Assembly: GCA_902602415.1 (NCBI GenBank)
Contig: CACKQW010000006.1
Coordinates: 1 to 64,000, forward strand
Length of the DNA: 64,000 bases
DNA from: an uncultured Bacteroidota bacterium
GTDB lineage: Bacteria; Bacteroidota; Bacteroidia; Flavobacteriales; Flavobacteriaceae
Reading direction: 5' to 3'
The notes below the pieces were generated by a model. That model saw only the letters and a list, made by a program, of their open reading frames with translations, made no database searches and was not told the origin of the DNA. This document shows, piece by piece, positions 39,411-50,006 of the stretch. Both the position numbers and the translations under genes were made by a program. Positions within the stretch are counted from its first letter, which is position 1. Every line of letters begins with the position of its first letter.

Positions 39411-40838
39411 TTAAACAGATAGCTTTTTACCTAAATCTTCAACAAACTTTCTAAATTGTTTATCAGTAGAGGATAAATTGTCAACTGTTTTACATGCATG
39501 TAAAACAGTTGCGTGATCTCTTTTTCCAATTTGTGATCCGATACTTGCAAGAGATGCTTTTGTATATTTTTTAGCAAAAAACATCGCAAGTTGTCTGGCT
39601 TGTACAATGTGCCTTTTTCTAGTTTTTGATTGTAGGGTAGGTATATCCATTTGAAAATAATCAGAAACTATTTTTTGAATATAGTCAATTGAGATTTCTC
39701 TTTTTGAATTTTTAACAAACTTTTCAATGATTTCAGCCGCTAAAGAAAGGCTTATTTCTTTTCGGTTAAAAGAGGCCTGAGCAATAAGAGATATTATGGC
39801 ACCTTCTAACTCTCTAACATTCGTTTTAATATTTTTTGCTACATAATGGATTATCTCATTATCCATTTCGATACCATCTCGGTATAATTTGTTATTTAGT
39901 ATGGAAACTCTAGTTTCAAAATCAGGTCGTTGTAACTCAGCAGAAAGTCCCCATTTAAATCTTGATAGCAGTCTTAGCTCAATATCCTGCATATCCACAG
40001 GGGCTTTGTCGCTCGTGAGTACTACTTGTTTTCCGTTTTGATGTAGGTGATTGAATATGTGGAAAAATACGTCCTGAGTACCAGGTTTTCCAGAAAAAAA
40101 CTGAATGTCATCAATAATTAAAGTATCAATTACTTGATAAAAGTAAATGAAATCATTGCGATTATTCTTCTTGATAGCATCAATGTATTGCTGAGTAAAT
40201 TTTTCAGCAGTTGTATATAATACAGTTTTTTCAGGATATTTCTTTTTGATTTCTATACCAATTGCATTTGCTAGATGGGTTTTTCCTAAACCAACTCCAC
40301 CAAAAATTAAAAATGGATTGAAAGATGTTCCTCCAGGTTTGTTTGACACTGCTAATCCAGCATTTCTTGCAAGTCTGTTTGAATCACCCTCTAAAAAATT
40401 TTCAAATGTGTAGTTAGGGTTTAATTGAGATTCAACTTTTACATTTTTGATACCTGGAATAACAAAAGGATTTTTTAATTCAGGAATATTTCTATTAAGC
40501 GGAGCAGTAGTATTTTGAGCCGATATTGGACTTGTATTAGAGCTAGGAATTTTTTCAGTGAAGGGTTGAGAATTTCCAAAACTATTTTCCATTTTTATTA
40601 TGTATACTAGCTTTGCTTTTTCACCTATTGCCTTTTGTAAAGAAACCTTTAAAATTTTTACATAATGCTCTTCCAACCACTCATAAAAAAACTTACTAGG
40701 GACTTCAATACTTAAAACATTGTCTGCTAATTTAACGGCTTTTATTGGCTCAAACCAAGTCTTAAATGCTTGTGGTTGTATATTGTCTTTGATGAACTTC
40801 AAACAATTTGACCAAACAGAATCAGCAGTAACATTCAT
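39411..40838 (-). CDS. dnaA: chromosomal replication initiator protein DnaA
   Basis: NPFLIFGGVGLGKTHLANAIG, IDDIQFFSGK, KRDHATVLHACKTV. Confidence 0.97.
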   Translation of the reverse strand: MNVTADSVWSNCLKFIKDNIQPQAFKTWFEPIKAVKLADNVLSIEVPSKFFYEWLEEHYVKILKVSLQKAIGEKAKLVYIIKMENSFGNSQPFTEKIPSSNTSPISAQNTTAPLNRNIPELKNPFVIPGIKNVKVESQLNPNYTFENFLEGDSNRLARNAGLAVSNKPGGTSFNPFLIFGGVGLGKTHLANAIGIEIKKKYPEKTVLYTTAEKFTQQYIDAIKKNNRNDFIYFYQVIDTLIIDDIQFFSGKPGTQDVFFHIFNHLHQNGKQVVLTSDKAPVDMQDIELRLLSRFKWGLSAELQRPDFETRVSILNNKLYRDGIEMDNEIIHYVAKNIKTNVRELEGAIISLIAQASFNRKEISLSLAAEIIEKFVKNSKREISIDYIQKIVSDYFQMDIPTLQSKTRKRHIVQARQLAMFFAKKYTKASLASIGSQIGKRDHATVLHACKTVDNLSSTDKQFRKFVEDLGKKLSV

Positions 40839-41039
40839 TTATATACAATTATAAAATTTTGAAATTAGTCCAATTTAAGATTATTATAGAATAATAATAA
40901 TTCTTAAAAGTGAGTAACAAATATGTAAACAAATTTTTTAAAAAAAAAATTAAAAAGGGTTGTTTTTTAATTTTTTTTTTTGCCACTTTTAATTCGTCGT
41001 AAATTTGAATTAATCTTTATAATTTTTTGATCAAAAATT

Positions 41040-41444
41040 ATGAAAAAAACATCAACAAAAATAAAAGTTAGATATTGTGAGACTGACCAAATGGGAATAG
41101 TTCATCATAGTAGTTACGTAAATTACTTTGAGCATTCTAGAATTCAATGGATAAAAAAAAATGGATTTATATATAGAGAATTAGAAATGTCAGGAGTAAT
41201 CTTGCCAGTAAGCAAATTAAATGTAAGTTACTTAAGTCCAGCTTTTTTTGATGATGAGCTAACAATAGAAACCGAGCTTATGGAAATCCCTTCATCTAAA
41301 CTTATTTTTAATTATAAGGTATTAAGGGATAATATTGTAATTACAAAAGCACAAACAATTCTTGCTTTTGTAGACAAGGTTTCTAAAAAACCAATAAAAT
41401 GTCCTGCAGAAATTTATAATAAATTCTCATCACTATTTTTATAA
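41040..41444 (+). CDS. acyl-CoA thioesterase (YbgC/4-hydroxybenzoyl-CoA thioesterase family)
   Basis: VRYCETDQMGIVHHSSYVNYFEHSRIQWI hotdog active-site motif. Confidence 0.88.
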   Translation: MKKTSTKIKVRYCETDQMGIVHHSSYVNYFEHSRIQWIKKNGFIYRELEMSGVILPVSKLNVSYLSPAFFDDELTIETELMEIPSSKLIFNYKVLRDNIVITKAQTILAFVDKVSKKPIKCPAEIYNKFSSLFL

Positions 41445-42430
41445 ATTTCTAGTTTGTCATCATCAATTTGAATCTGAATTTTATGTCTCAAACTTACATT
41501 GGGTGCTTTGACACCCCTTGCTAATTTTTTATCAGATTTAAATATTCTAATTTCATCCCAAATTTTTGAATCTAAAAAATTGTTTATTGTTTTTGTACCT
41601 CCTTCAACAATTAAAGATTGAATTTTATTTTCAAATAATACTCTACAAATTTGTTTTGCTATGTTATTGTCAAAATTAATAGTGGTCTTATCTAGGATTT
41701 TAAATTTGCCATTAGTATTAAATTTTTTATTTTCTATTGTGCTCCAATTTTTGGATAATACATAAGCATTACAATTATTGCCATTCCAATTTCTTGTAGT
41801 TAATTTTGGATTATCATTACGAAGTGTTTGAGCTCCTATTAAAATCGCATTTTCACGTGCCCTCCATTTATGTGATAAAATCCTGGATTTTTTATTTGAA
41901 ATCCAAAAGGGTACCTTATTTATTTTTTCCTTTGGGCTTATAAAACCATCTGAGGTTTGTGCCCATTTTAGAATAATATAGGGTCTCTTTTTTAATTGGA
42001 AAGTTAGAAATCTCTTATGAAGATCAGTACATTCTTTTTTCAATATTCCCGTAATTACATCAATTCCAGCTTTTTGAAGTTTTTTAATTCCTTTGCCGTT
42101 AACTGATTCATTTGGATCTTTGATACCAATAACAACTTTTTTGAATTTGTATTTTATTATTGTATCTACACATGGAGGAGTTTTACCATAATGAGAACAC
42201 GGTTCAAGAGTAATATATATTGTGCATTTTGATAATACTGATTTTTCTTTTATGTTATTGATTGCATTTATTTCAGCGTGATTACATCCTGCCTTTGATG
42301 AAAATCCTTCAGCTAAAATTTTACCATTCATTACTATACAACATCCAACTGATGGATTTGGAAAAGTATTTCCTTGACCAAATTCAGCAATTTGGATACA
42401 TCTTTTCATGTATTTATCATGTATATTCAC
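41414..42430 (-). CDS. ribD: bifunctional deaminase/reductase RibD
   Basis: NPSVGCCIVMNGKILAEGFSSKAGCNHAEINAI, YITLEPCSHYGKTPPCVDTII; C-terminal reductase domain VEGGTKTINNFL. Confidence 0.93.
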   Translation of the reverse strand: MNIHDKYMKRCIQIAEFGQGNTFPNPSVGCCIVMNGKILAEGFSSKAGCNHAEINAINNIKEKSVLSKCTIYITLEPCSHYGKTPPCVDTIIKYKFKKVVIGIKDPNESVNGKGIKKLQKAGIDVITGILKKECTDLHKRFLTFQLKKRPYIILKWAQTSDGFISPKEKINKVPFWISNKKSRILSHKWRARENAILIGAQTLRNDNPKLTTRNWNGNNCNAYVLSKNWSTIENKKFNTNGKFKILDKTTINFDNNIAKQICRVLFENKIQSLIVEGGTKTINNFLDSKIWDEIRIFKSDKKLARGVKAPNVSLRHKIQIQIDDDKLEIYKNSDENLL

Positions 42431-42491
42431 AAAACAAAAATAGGATAATTAAAAAATATTATTAATAGATTTATTTTATAAAAAATTAAAA

Positions 42492-43331
42492 ATGTATTCT
42501 TCTTTTTTAAGAAAAAAATTTAACCAATCACTTTTTGAAATTTATAGTTCTGAAGAGTTAAATATAATCTATTACAATATAATGCAGCAACTAACTAATA
42601 AATCAAAAGTGGAGCTCATGACTAATAATTATGAACTTAGTCATGTTAAAGAAAAACTTTTTTTTGAATATATAAATAGATTATCTAATAATGAACCATT
42701 GCAATATGTTTTGGGAAATACTATTTTCAATAAACTTGAATTTGATTTGAACAGCTCTGTTCTTATTCCTAGACCTGAAACTGAAGAATTAGTTGATTTA
42801 ATAATTAAGTATGAATGTAAAAAAGAAAAAATTTTGGATATTGGCTCAGGTAGTGGTTGTATTGCTGTTACATTGGCTAAGTATATTGAAAAATCTAATG
42901 TAACAGCATTGGAAATATGTTCCAACGCAGTTAAAATTATACATAAAAATGCTAAAAAACACAATGTAAAAATGAATATTATTTGTGAAGATTTTTTGAC
43001 CTTTAATACAAATAGTACTTTTGATTTAATAGTTTCAAACCCCCCATATATTGCATATTCACAAAAGGATAAAATATCTAAAAACATATTAAATTATGAG
43101 CCACATAAAGCCTTATTCGTTGATGATAGTAATCCTTTGGTATTTTACAAATCAATCTTAGATTTTTCAAAAAGTAATTTAAATAAAGATGGAAATATTT
43201 TTTTTGAAATAAATCATATTTTTTGTGATGAAATGATTCAACTTGTTTCAAAATATCAAGTCTTTTCCTATAAATTGATAAAGGATTTTCACGAAAAAAA
43301 TAGATTTATGATTTTACAGAAAAATGTATAA
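42492..43331 (+). CDS. prmC: peptide chain release factor N5-glutamine methyltransferase
   Basis: LIPRPETEELVDLII, ILDIGSGSGCIAVTLAK, LIVSNPPYI. Confidence 0.94.
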   Translation: MYSSFLRKKFNQSLFEIYSSEELNIIYYNIMQQLTNKSKVELMTNNYELSHVKEKLFFEYINRLSNNEPLQYVLGNTIFNKLEFDLNSSVLIPRPETEELVDLIIKYECKKEKILDIGSGSGCIAVTLAKYIEKSNVTALEICSNAVKIIHKNAKKHNVKMNIICEDFLTFNTNSTFDLIVSNPPYIAYSQKDKISKNILNYEPHKALFVDDSNPLVFYKSILDFSKSNLNKDGNIFFEINHIFCDEMIQLVSKYQVFSYKLIKDFHEKNRFMILQKNV

Positions 43332-43397
43332 AATCAGATTAAAAATTATATTTTTTACCAATGCATTTTAGTATCTTAGATAGGAATATTTAGTTGA

Positions 43398-45404
43398 ATG
43401 TCTACAAAAAATAAAATTTACAAACTCAGGGAGAAACTACATGAACATAATTACAATTATTATGTTTTAGATAACCCAATTATTTCGGATTATGAGTTTG
43501 ATATGCTTTTAAATGAGCTTAAAAAGCTGGAAGAATTACATCCTGAATTTTTCGACCCAAATTCTCCAACACAAAGAATTGGTGGTGAAATAACCAAATC
43601 CTTTCAAAATTCAAAACATCTAGCTCCTATGTTTTCTTTGGATAACTCATATTCCCTTGAGGACCTTTATGAATGGGAAAAAAGAATAAAAAAAATTGTA
43701 AGTAAGCCAATTACATACACATGTGAATTAAAATTTGATGGTATTTCAATTAATTTATTATATGAAAATGGAAATCTGATTAAAGCTCTTACCAGAGGCG
43801 ATGGAATTTCCGGAGATGATGTAACAAGTAATGTTAAGACAATTCCAACTGTACCCTTAAAATTAAGAGGGTTAAATAACCTAAAGTTTGAAGCTAGAGG
43901 TGAAATAGTAATGCCAATAAAAGGGTTCAACGAGCTTAATGAAATTAGAAATAAAGAAGGAAAAGAATTATTTAAAAATACTCGCAATACAGCTTCCGGA
44001 AGTTTGAAGTTGCAAGATAGTAGTGAAGTTGCATCCAGACCACTGGAATGTTTAATATTTTCGATTGAGAATAAAGATTTGTTCAATAACCATGAAAATT
44101 TTCTCAATAACGCGAGCAAATTAGGATTTAATATTTTCAAAGAGTTTGTGATTAGTCAATCATTAGATGATGTTTTTAAATTTATTAAGTATTGGGAAAA
44201 TAAAAGATCAGAATTACCTTTTGAAATTGATGGAGCGGTGGTGAAAGTGAATGATTATAGTCAAAGAGATAAACTTGGATATACATCAAAATTTCCAAGA
44301 TGGGCAATGGCATATAAGTTCAAACCTAAGGAGATTGGAACCAGACTTAATAGTATTTCTTTCCAAGTTGGTCGAACCGGATCTATAACACCTGTTGCGA
44401 ATTTAGAGCCTGTTGAATTAGCTGGTACTATTGTAAAGAGGGCATCTTTACATAATTATGATTTCATAAAAAAATTAGATATAAGAGTTGGTGATTATGT
44501 TTTTATAGAAAAAGGTGGTGATATTATCCCAAAAATTACCAAAGTAAATCGATCACTGAGACCAAATAATTCTACAGCTCTAAAATTTATAACAAATTGT
44601 CCTGAATGTGGAAATAAACTTACTAGATTGGAAAATGAAGCTAACCACTATTGTTTTAATGAAGATAATTGTTTGCCCCAGGTTATTGGTAGGATTCAGC
44701 ATTTTATTTCACGAAAAGCAATGGACATTGATGGTTTGGGGCAGGAAACTGTGTCGCTTTTAGTCAGAAATGGACTCATAAGAAATTGTGCTGATTTATA
44801 TGATTTAAAATATGATCAAATCGTTGTTTTGGAAAGAATGGCAGAAAAAAGTGCAAACAATTTAATTGAAGGAATTTTAAATTCCAAAGAAATTCCATTT
44901 GAAAGGGTCTTGTATGCTATTGGGATAAGGCATGTTGGTGAAACTGTGGCAAAAAAACTTGCTACTCATTTTAAAAGCATTGAAAATTTAATTGACGCAA
45001 ATTTTGATGATTTAATTTTAGTTGATGAGATTGGAGATAAAATTGCTGATAGTTTAGTTGACTTTTTTAAAGATCCCTGTAATATGAAAATGATTGATAG
45101 GTTAAAAGAGATTGGATTAAATTTTAAATCTGAAGTTATCAATAAAAGAGTTTCGTCAGTATTGTCAAATAAATCTTTTGTCATTTCTGGTATTTTTAAA
45201 AATTACTCCAGAGATGCATTAAAAAGGTTTATTGAGACAAATGGAGGAAAAATTGTTTCTTCTGTATCTTCAAAAACAAACTTTTTAGTTGCTGGTGATA
45301 AGATGGGACCAAGCAAAAAAAATAAAGCTGCAGAACTTGGTGTAACAATTATTTCCGAGAATGAGTTGCAGGAAATGATATTTCCAAAACAGACATTATT
45401 TTAA
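43398..45404 (+). CDS. ligA: NAD-dependent DNA ligase
   Basis: CELKFDGISINLLYENG, FPRWAMAYKF, zinc finger CPECGNKL, C-terminal BRCT. Confidence 0.97.
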   Translation: MSTKNKIYKLREKLHEHNYNYYVLDNPIISDYEFDMLLNELKKLEELHPEFFDPNSPTQRIGGEITKSFQNSKHLAPMFSLDNSYSLEDLYEWEKRIKKIVSKPITYTCELKFDGISINLLYENGNLIKALTRGDGISGDDVTSNVKTIPTVPLKLRGLNNLKFEARGEIVMPIKGFNELNEIRNKEGKELFKNTRNTASGSLKLQDSSEVASRPLECLIFSIENKDLFNNHENFLNNASKLGFNIFKEFVISQSLDDVFKFIKYWENKRSELPFEIDGAVVKVNDYSQRDKLGYTSKFPRWAMAYKFKPKEIGTRLNSISFQVGRTGSITPVANLEPVELAGTIVKRASLHNYDFIKKLDIRVGDYVFIEKGGDIIPKITKVNRSLRPNNSTALKFITNCPECGNKLTRLENEANHYCFNEDNCLPQVIGRIQHFISRKAMDIDGLGQETVSLLVRNGLIRNCADLYDLKYDQIVVLERMAEKSANNLIEGILNSKEIPFERVLYAIGIRHVGETVAKKLATHFKSIENLIDANFDDLILVDEIGDKIADSLVDFFKDPCNMKMIDRLKEIGLNFKSEVINKRVSSVLSNKSFVISGIFKNYSRDALKRFIETNGGKIVSSVSSKTNFLVAGDKMGPSKKNKAAELGVTIISENELQEMIFPKQTLF

Positions 45405-45405
45405 G

Positions 45406-46317
45406 CTAGAAAATTGAAAGATTTGAAAAGAATTTACTTTTAAGTTTATTGTTGTAAAATTCAAAATCTACTTTGCCCAAATAAAGCCCAAAACAACCTA
45501 CTTGATTTATTAATACCTCTTTTCCAATTTTATTCATGACAACCTCAGGATTTTGCATAAAGGTATGTGTATGTCCACCAATTATTAGATCAATATCTTG
45601 TGTATTTTTTGCTATTGTATGGTCACAAATTTTATTTTCATCTTTGTATCTATGTCCCAAATGAGATAAACAAATAACCAAATCACATTTTTCATTTTGT
45701 TTAAGTTGATTTGTCATTTCTTGGGCTATTTCTATTGGATCTAAATATTTAGTCTCTTTGAAAAGATTTTTAGAAACTAAACCAGCTAGCTTAATTCCAA
45801 GACCAAAAACCCCGATTTTTACATTTGATTTTTTATATATTTTATATTTGAATGTTTTTCCCTCTAAAATTGTATTAGAAAAATCATAGTTTGAACAAAT
45901 AAAATCAAAATTAGCGTGATAGATTTGTTTTTTTAATCCTGAAATACCATTGTCAAAGTCATGATTTCCAATAGTCATCGCATCATACTTCAACATGCTC
46001 ATTAATTTAAACTCTAGCTCTCCTTCAAATAAGTTAAAATAAGGTGTGCCTTGAAATACGTCACCTGCGTCAAAGAGTAAAGTATTAGGATTATTTTTCC
46101 TGACCTTTTCTATCAATGCAGATCTTCTTGAAAATCCGCCTTGGTCTGGGTATTCTGAATGATTATTATCAAATGGTGTTATATGGCTATGGACATCATT
46201 CGTATGTAAAATTGTTATGGTTGTAGATTTTTCATAGTCACAACCAGTAATACATAGTGATGAAGCTATGCCCGCAGACGCGTATATTGAATTTTTTAAA
46301 AATTTTCTTCTATTCAT
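45406..46317 (-). CDS. 5'-nucleotidase family metallophosphatase (catalytic domain only)
   Basis: ITILHTNDVHSHI, LFDAGDVFQGTPYF, TIGNHDFDNG, LIIGGHTHTF. Confidence 0.9.
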   Translation of the reverse strand: MNRRKFLKNSIYASAGIASSLCITGCDYEKSTTITILHTNDVHSHITPFDNNHSEYPDQGGFSRRSALIEKVRKNNPNTLLFDAGDVFQGTPYFNLFEGELEFKLMSMLKYDAMTIGNHDFDNGISGLKKQIYHANFDFICSNYDFSNTILEGKTFKYKIYKKSNVKIGVFGLGIKLAGLVSKNLFKETKYLDPIEIAQEMTNQLKQNEKCDLVICLSHLGHRYKDENKICDHTIAKNTQDIDLIIGGHTHTFMQNPEVVMNKIGKEVLINQVGCFGLYLGKVDFEFYNNKLKSKFFSNLSIF

Positions 46318-47059
46318 TTTTAATAAATCTATTGTCGGTTTTTAATTTAAGTGTATCAATATTTTGAAAATAATTTATTAGAACATCCCTCATTTTTATT
46401 TTAAGATCAAAAGTTTTCAAATTCTTTGCAAAAAAATTCATGTTATCCCCACCCTTTAAAAGGTAGTCAGTGGTTACAACATTATAATATTTGTTTGGAT
46501 TTAATTTGTCCCCATTAACATTAAAATCTTTCAAATTGTATTTATTATCAAGATTTATTTGTAATCCATAAATTGGATGAGATTTTCTCTCAAGGATTAA
46601 ATATTCAACCATTTCTTGAATTACATCTCCCTTTAGCTTAAGCAGTAAAATTTGATTTTCAAATGGCATTAATTCAAATGCAGTTTTTTTTGAAATTTCC
46701 CCCTCTGAAATGATTGACCTAATTCCACCCATATTAAGTAGAACTATATCAATATTCTCATCAGAAATTTCATTGTAAATTGGATTGCAAACTTCAAAAG
46801 TTGCATCAGCGAATAAGTTGCTAAGAGTACTATTTAATTCCCCATCTTTTTTTGTGTATTTCATAGGGGAATATGCCAGACTGGTATTTAAATCAGATTG
46901 TAAAATCTGTTGTGTGTAGGGCTCAATAAAAATATTTATGATAGTATCATCTGGAATTTCATGATCAAGTAATTTGTTATCAAAACTTCTATTAGTTTGA
47001 TTGCACGCAATAAATAAGCTTGCACTAATTAAAAAAACTGAAAAAAAAGACTTTTTCAT
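46310..47059 (-). CDS. 5'-nucleotidase C-terminal domain lipoprotein
   Basis: Lipobox SASLFIAC; NLFADATFEVCNPIY, VLLNMGGIRSIISEGEISKKTAFELMPFENQI, VVTTDYLLKGGDNM. Confidence 0.88.
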   Translation of the reverse strand: MKKSFFSVFLISASLFIACNQTNRSFDNKLLDHEIPDDTIINIFIEPYTQQILQSDLNTSLAYSPMKYTKKDGELNSTLSNLFADATFEVCNPIYNEISDENIDIVLLNMGGIRSIISEGEISKKTAFELMPFENQILLLKLKGDVIQEMVEYLILERKSHPIYGLQINLDNKYNLKDFNVNGDKLNPNKYYNVVTTDYLLKGGDNMNFFAKNLKTFDLKIKMRDVLINYFQNIDTLKLKTDNRFIKNE

Positions 47060-47105
47060 ATATCAATAATAAATTTAATTATTTTTGTTTATAACACCTT
47101 AAGTC

Positions 47106-47627
47106 ATGATTATAAAGTTCCTTAAAAATAGATCCAATAAAATTTTTATGCAGAGGATTATAGAAAATAGGAAATTTAATTCATCTGCAATAAGAATTAA
47201 AACAGTTGGTATAATTTTTAATCTTGATGAATACAGGGATTATGATGAAATAAAAGAAATTTTTAAAGGATTAGGTGTTCATGAAAATAAAATTAAGTTT
47301 ATTGCTTATATGTCTGAAAATGGAACAAAATTAAATCGTTGGGATTCATATTTTGAAGCTAAAGATTTTGGTTGGAATGGTGTAGTAAACAACTTAGACT
47401 TTATTGAGTTTATTGATTCGGAATTTGATATACTAATAAGCTATTACAGAAAAAATAAATTAGAATTAAATTTTGCAACCGCCTGTTCAAAAGCCAAATT
47501 TAAAATTGGAATTTCTAAGAGTAATGAAAATTTAAATGATTTCACTATTGATATTAGTACTAATTTTACTGAAATATTTGCCAAAGAACTTAGAAAATAT
47601 TTAGAAGGACTTAATATGATTAAATAA
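47106..47627 (+). CDS. DUF6913-like conserved hypothetical protein
   Basis: 173 aa; resembles Flavobacteriia conserved proteins located next to bamD; family name from memory. Confidence 0.5.
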   Translation: MIIKFLKNRSNKIFMQRIIENRKFNSSAIRIKTVGIIFNLDEYRDYDEIKEIFKGLGVHENKIKFIAYMSENGTKLNRWDSYFEAKDFGWNGVVNNLDFIEFIDSEFDILISYYRKNKLELNFATACSKAKFKIGISKSNENLNDFTIDISTNFTEIFAKELRKYLEGLNMIK

Positions 47628-47678
47628 TGTTAATTTTAATATCCACAATTTAATTCATAATTTTGCCCACCAAAGTCT

Positions 47679-48461
47679 ATGAGAAACTGTTATTTTATTT
47701 TTGTTTTTACATTGATTTTTTCATGTGGAGAATTTCAAAAAGCGCTCAATTCAGACGAGGTATCTGTTAAGTTCAATCTTGGAAGTGAATTATTTGAGCA
47801 AAAGAAATATTCGAAAGCCTCTAGATTATTTTCTCAAATTCTTCCGCAGTATAGAGGAAAACCCCAAGCTCAGAAGTTAACATACATGCAAGCCATGTGT
47901 TTTTATAACACTAAAGATTATAATAGTGCTGCGTACCAAATGGAAAGATTTGTTAATTCTTATCCAGAAAGTGAAAAAGTTGAAGAAATGGCTTTTCTTA
48001 GTGCAAAAAGTTATTATATGCTAGCACCATCTTATTCAAAAGACCCTGCCGATACTCAAATTGCCATTTCAAAATTACAAGATTTTATTGATACATATCC
48101 TAATTCAGATTTCATCCTTGATGCAAATAACCTAGTATTTGAATTAGATTACAGATTAGAATTAAAAGAATTTAACATTGCATTACAGTTTCATAATTTA
48201 ACAGATTATGAAGCATCTATCAAATCTTTTGAAAACTTTATCTTGGATTTTCCAGGATCTGATTTAAGAGAAAAAGCAATGTATTACCGTTTTGATTCTG
48301 CATATCTTCTTGCCATTAATAGTATTTCTAGAAAACAACAGGAAAGAATTAAAAATGCATTGTCATATTACAGATCATTTAAAAATGATTATGGTCAATC
48401 AAAATACATGACAGAGATCGATTTAAAGATTTCTGAATTGAATAAAATTAACAACATATAA
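47679..48461 (+). CDS. bamD: outer membrane protein assembly factor BamD
   Basis: Lipoprotein (LIFSCGEFQKALNSDEV) with TPR repeats (YSKASRLFSQILPQYRGKPQAQ...). Confidence 0.88.
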   Translation: MRNCYFIFVFTLIFSCGEFQKALNSDEVSVKFNLGSELFEQKKYSKASRLFSQILPQYRGKPQAQKLTYMQAMCFYNTKDYNSAAYQMERFVNSYPESEKVEEMAFLSAKSYYMLAPSYSKDPADTQIAISKLQDFIDTYPNSDFILDANNLVFELDYRLELKEFNIALQFHNLTDYEASIKSFENFILDFPGSDLREKAMYYRFDSAYLLAINSISRKQQERIKNALSYYRSFKNDYGQSKYMTEIDLKISELNKINNI

Positions 48462-48469
48462 TTATTATC

Positions 48470-48799
48470 ATGGATATAAAAAAAACAAATGCTTCTCAGA
48501 CAACGAAAACCTATGACAGAGGTGAAATTGAAAATAAAACGCAAAATATATATGAAGCTATTTCAATAATTTCAAAAAGAGCAGAGCAAATTAATGGGGA
48601 TGTCAAGAAAGAATTAATTGATAAATTAGAAGAATTTGCTACCTATAATGATAGTCTAGAAGAAATATTTGAAAATAAAGAGCAAATTGAGGTATCCAAG
48701 TTTTATGAGAGATTACCAAAACCTCACGCTATTGCTGTTCAAGAATGGCTAGAAGATAAAGTTTACCACAGAGATAGCTCTGAAGAAACAGAAGAGTAA
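48470..48799 (+). CDS. DNA-directed RNA polymerase omega-type subunit
   Basis: Between bamD and coaBC as in Bacteroidota; NIYEAISIISKRAEQIN... Confidence 0.75.
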   Translation: MDIKKTNASQTTKTYDRGEIENKTQNIYEAISIISKRAEQINGDVKKELIDKLEEFATYNDSLEEIFENKEQIEVSKFYERLPKPHAIAVQEWLEDKVYHRDSSEETEE

Positions 48800-48800
48800 A

Positions 48801-50006
48801 ATGTCTATCCTTAGGGGTAAAAAAATCCTATTAGGGATTACTGGTGGTATTGCAGCATACAAAACTCCAATACTTGTTAGGTTACTAAAAAAAGCAGGTG
48901 CTGAAATTAAGGTTGTTTTGACAGAGAATGCCAAAGAATTTGTAACTCCACTGTCTTTGTCAACAGTTTCTGAAAATCCAGTGCTATCAAAGTTTAAAGA
49001 TGATGATGAAAATTGGAATAATCACGTCGAACTAGGTCTTTGGTGTGATCTAATGCTTATTTGCCCTGCTACAGCAAATAGTCTATACAAAATGGCAAAC
49101 GGAAACTGCGATAACTTGTTAATTGCAACATATTTGTCCTGTAAATCAAAAATATTTTTTGCTCCAGCCATGGATTTAGATATGTACAAACATGAATCCA
49201 CAAAGCAATCTATTGAAAAGTTAATTAGTTTTGGTAATATTTTAATACCCCCAGACTCTGGAGAACTTGCGAGCGGCTTGGTAGGTGAGGGTAGATTGCC
49301 TGAGCCAAAATCTATAGTTGATTTTCTAATTGCACATTATTCTAAAAACTTACCATTAAAAAATAAAAAAGTTTTAATTACCGCTGGACCAACGCTTGAA
49401 CCAATAGATCCGGTGAGATTTATTTCAAATCATTCATCAGGAAAAATGGGATATAGATTAGCTGAAGAGGCTAAACGTCTAGGTGCATCCGTATGTTTAA
49501 TTAGTGGTCCTAGTAATGAAACTTTAATCGAAACTGGTATCGATTTAGTTAGTGTCAGGACTTCTGATCAGATGGAAAAGGAAGTAATGAACAGATATCA
49601 AAATTCTGATATTGTAATTATGGCGGCTGCAATCAGTGATTATACTCCAAAATCATATTCAAATAAAAAAATTAAAAAAGAATCAGAGTCAAAGGTTTTT
49701 ACTATCGACTTTAAAAAAACAAATGATATTTTATTTAATCTGGGCAAACTAAAAAAGAAACAATTGTTAATAGGATTTGCACTTGAAAATAACAATGAAA
49801 TCAAAAATGCAAAAAAGAAATTAAAAGAAAAAAATCTAGATATAATTGTACTTAATTCTTTAAATGATGAAGGTGCTGCTTTTGGACACGATACAAACAA
49901 AGTCACAATCATTGATGATAATCTTAAAGTAAATCATTATGATTTAAAACCAAAAAGATTTGTTGCTAATGATATATTTGAATATATTTTGAGTAATAAA
50001 TTATGA
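48801..50006 (+). CDS. coaBC: bifunctional phosphopantothenoylcysteine decarboxylase/phosphopantothenate--cysteine ligase
   Basis: ILLGITGGIAAYKTPILVRLLKKAGAEI, CPATANSLYKMANGNCDNLL, ITAGPTLEPIDPVRFISNHSSGKMG. Confidence 0.96.
   Translation: MSILRGKKILLGITGGIAAYKTPILVRLLKKAGAEIKVVLTENAKEFVTPLSLSTVSENPVLSKFKDDDENWNNHVELGLWCDLMLICPATANSLYKMANGNCDNLLIATYLSCKSKIFFAPAMDLDMYKHESTKQSIEKLISFGNILIPPDSGELASGLVGEGRLPEPKSIVDFLIAHYSKNLPLKNKKVLITAGPTLEPIDPVRFISNHSSGKMGYRLAEEAKRLGASVCLISGPSNETLIETGIDLVSVRTSDQMEKEVMNRYQNSDIVIMAAAISDYTPKSYSNKKIKKESESKVFTIDFKKTNDILFNLGKLKKKQLLIGFALENNNEIKNAKKKLKEKNLDIIVLNSLNDEGAAFGHDTNKVTIIDDNLKVNHYDLKPKRFVANDIFEYILSNKL

Noticed and set aside
40839-41039. oriC next to dnaA
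   Set aside because: The intergenic region is AT-rich with homopolymer runs, but no TTATCCACA-like DnaA boxes were seen.
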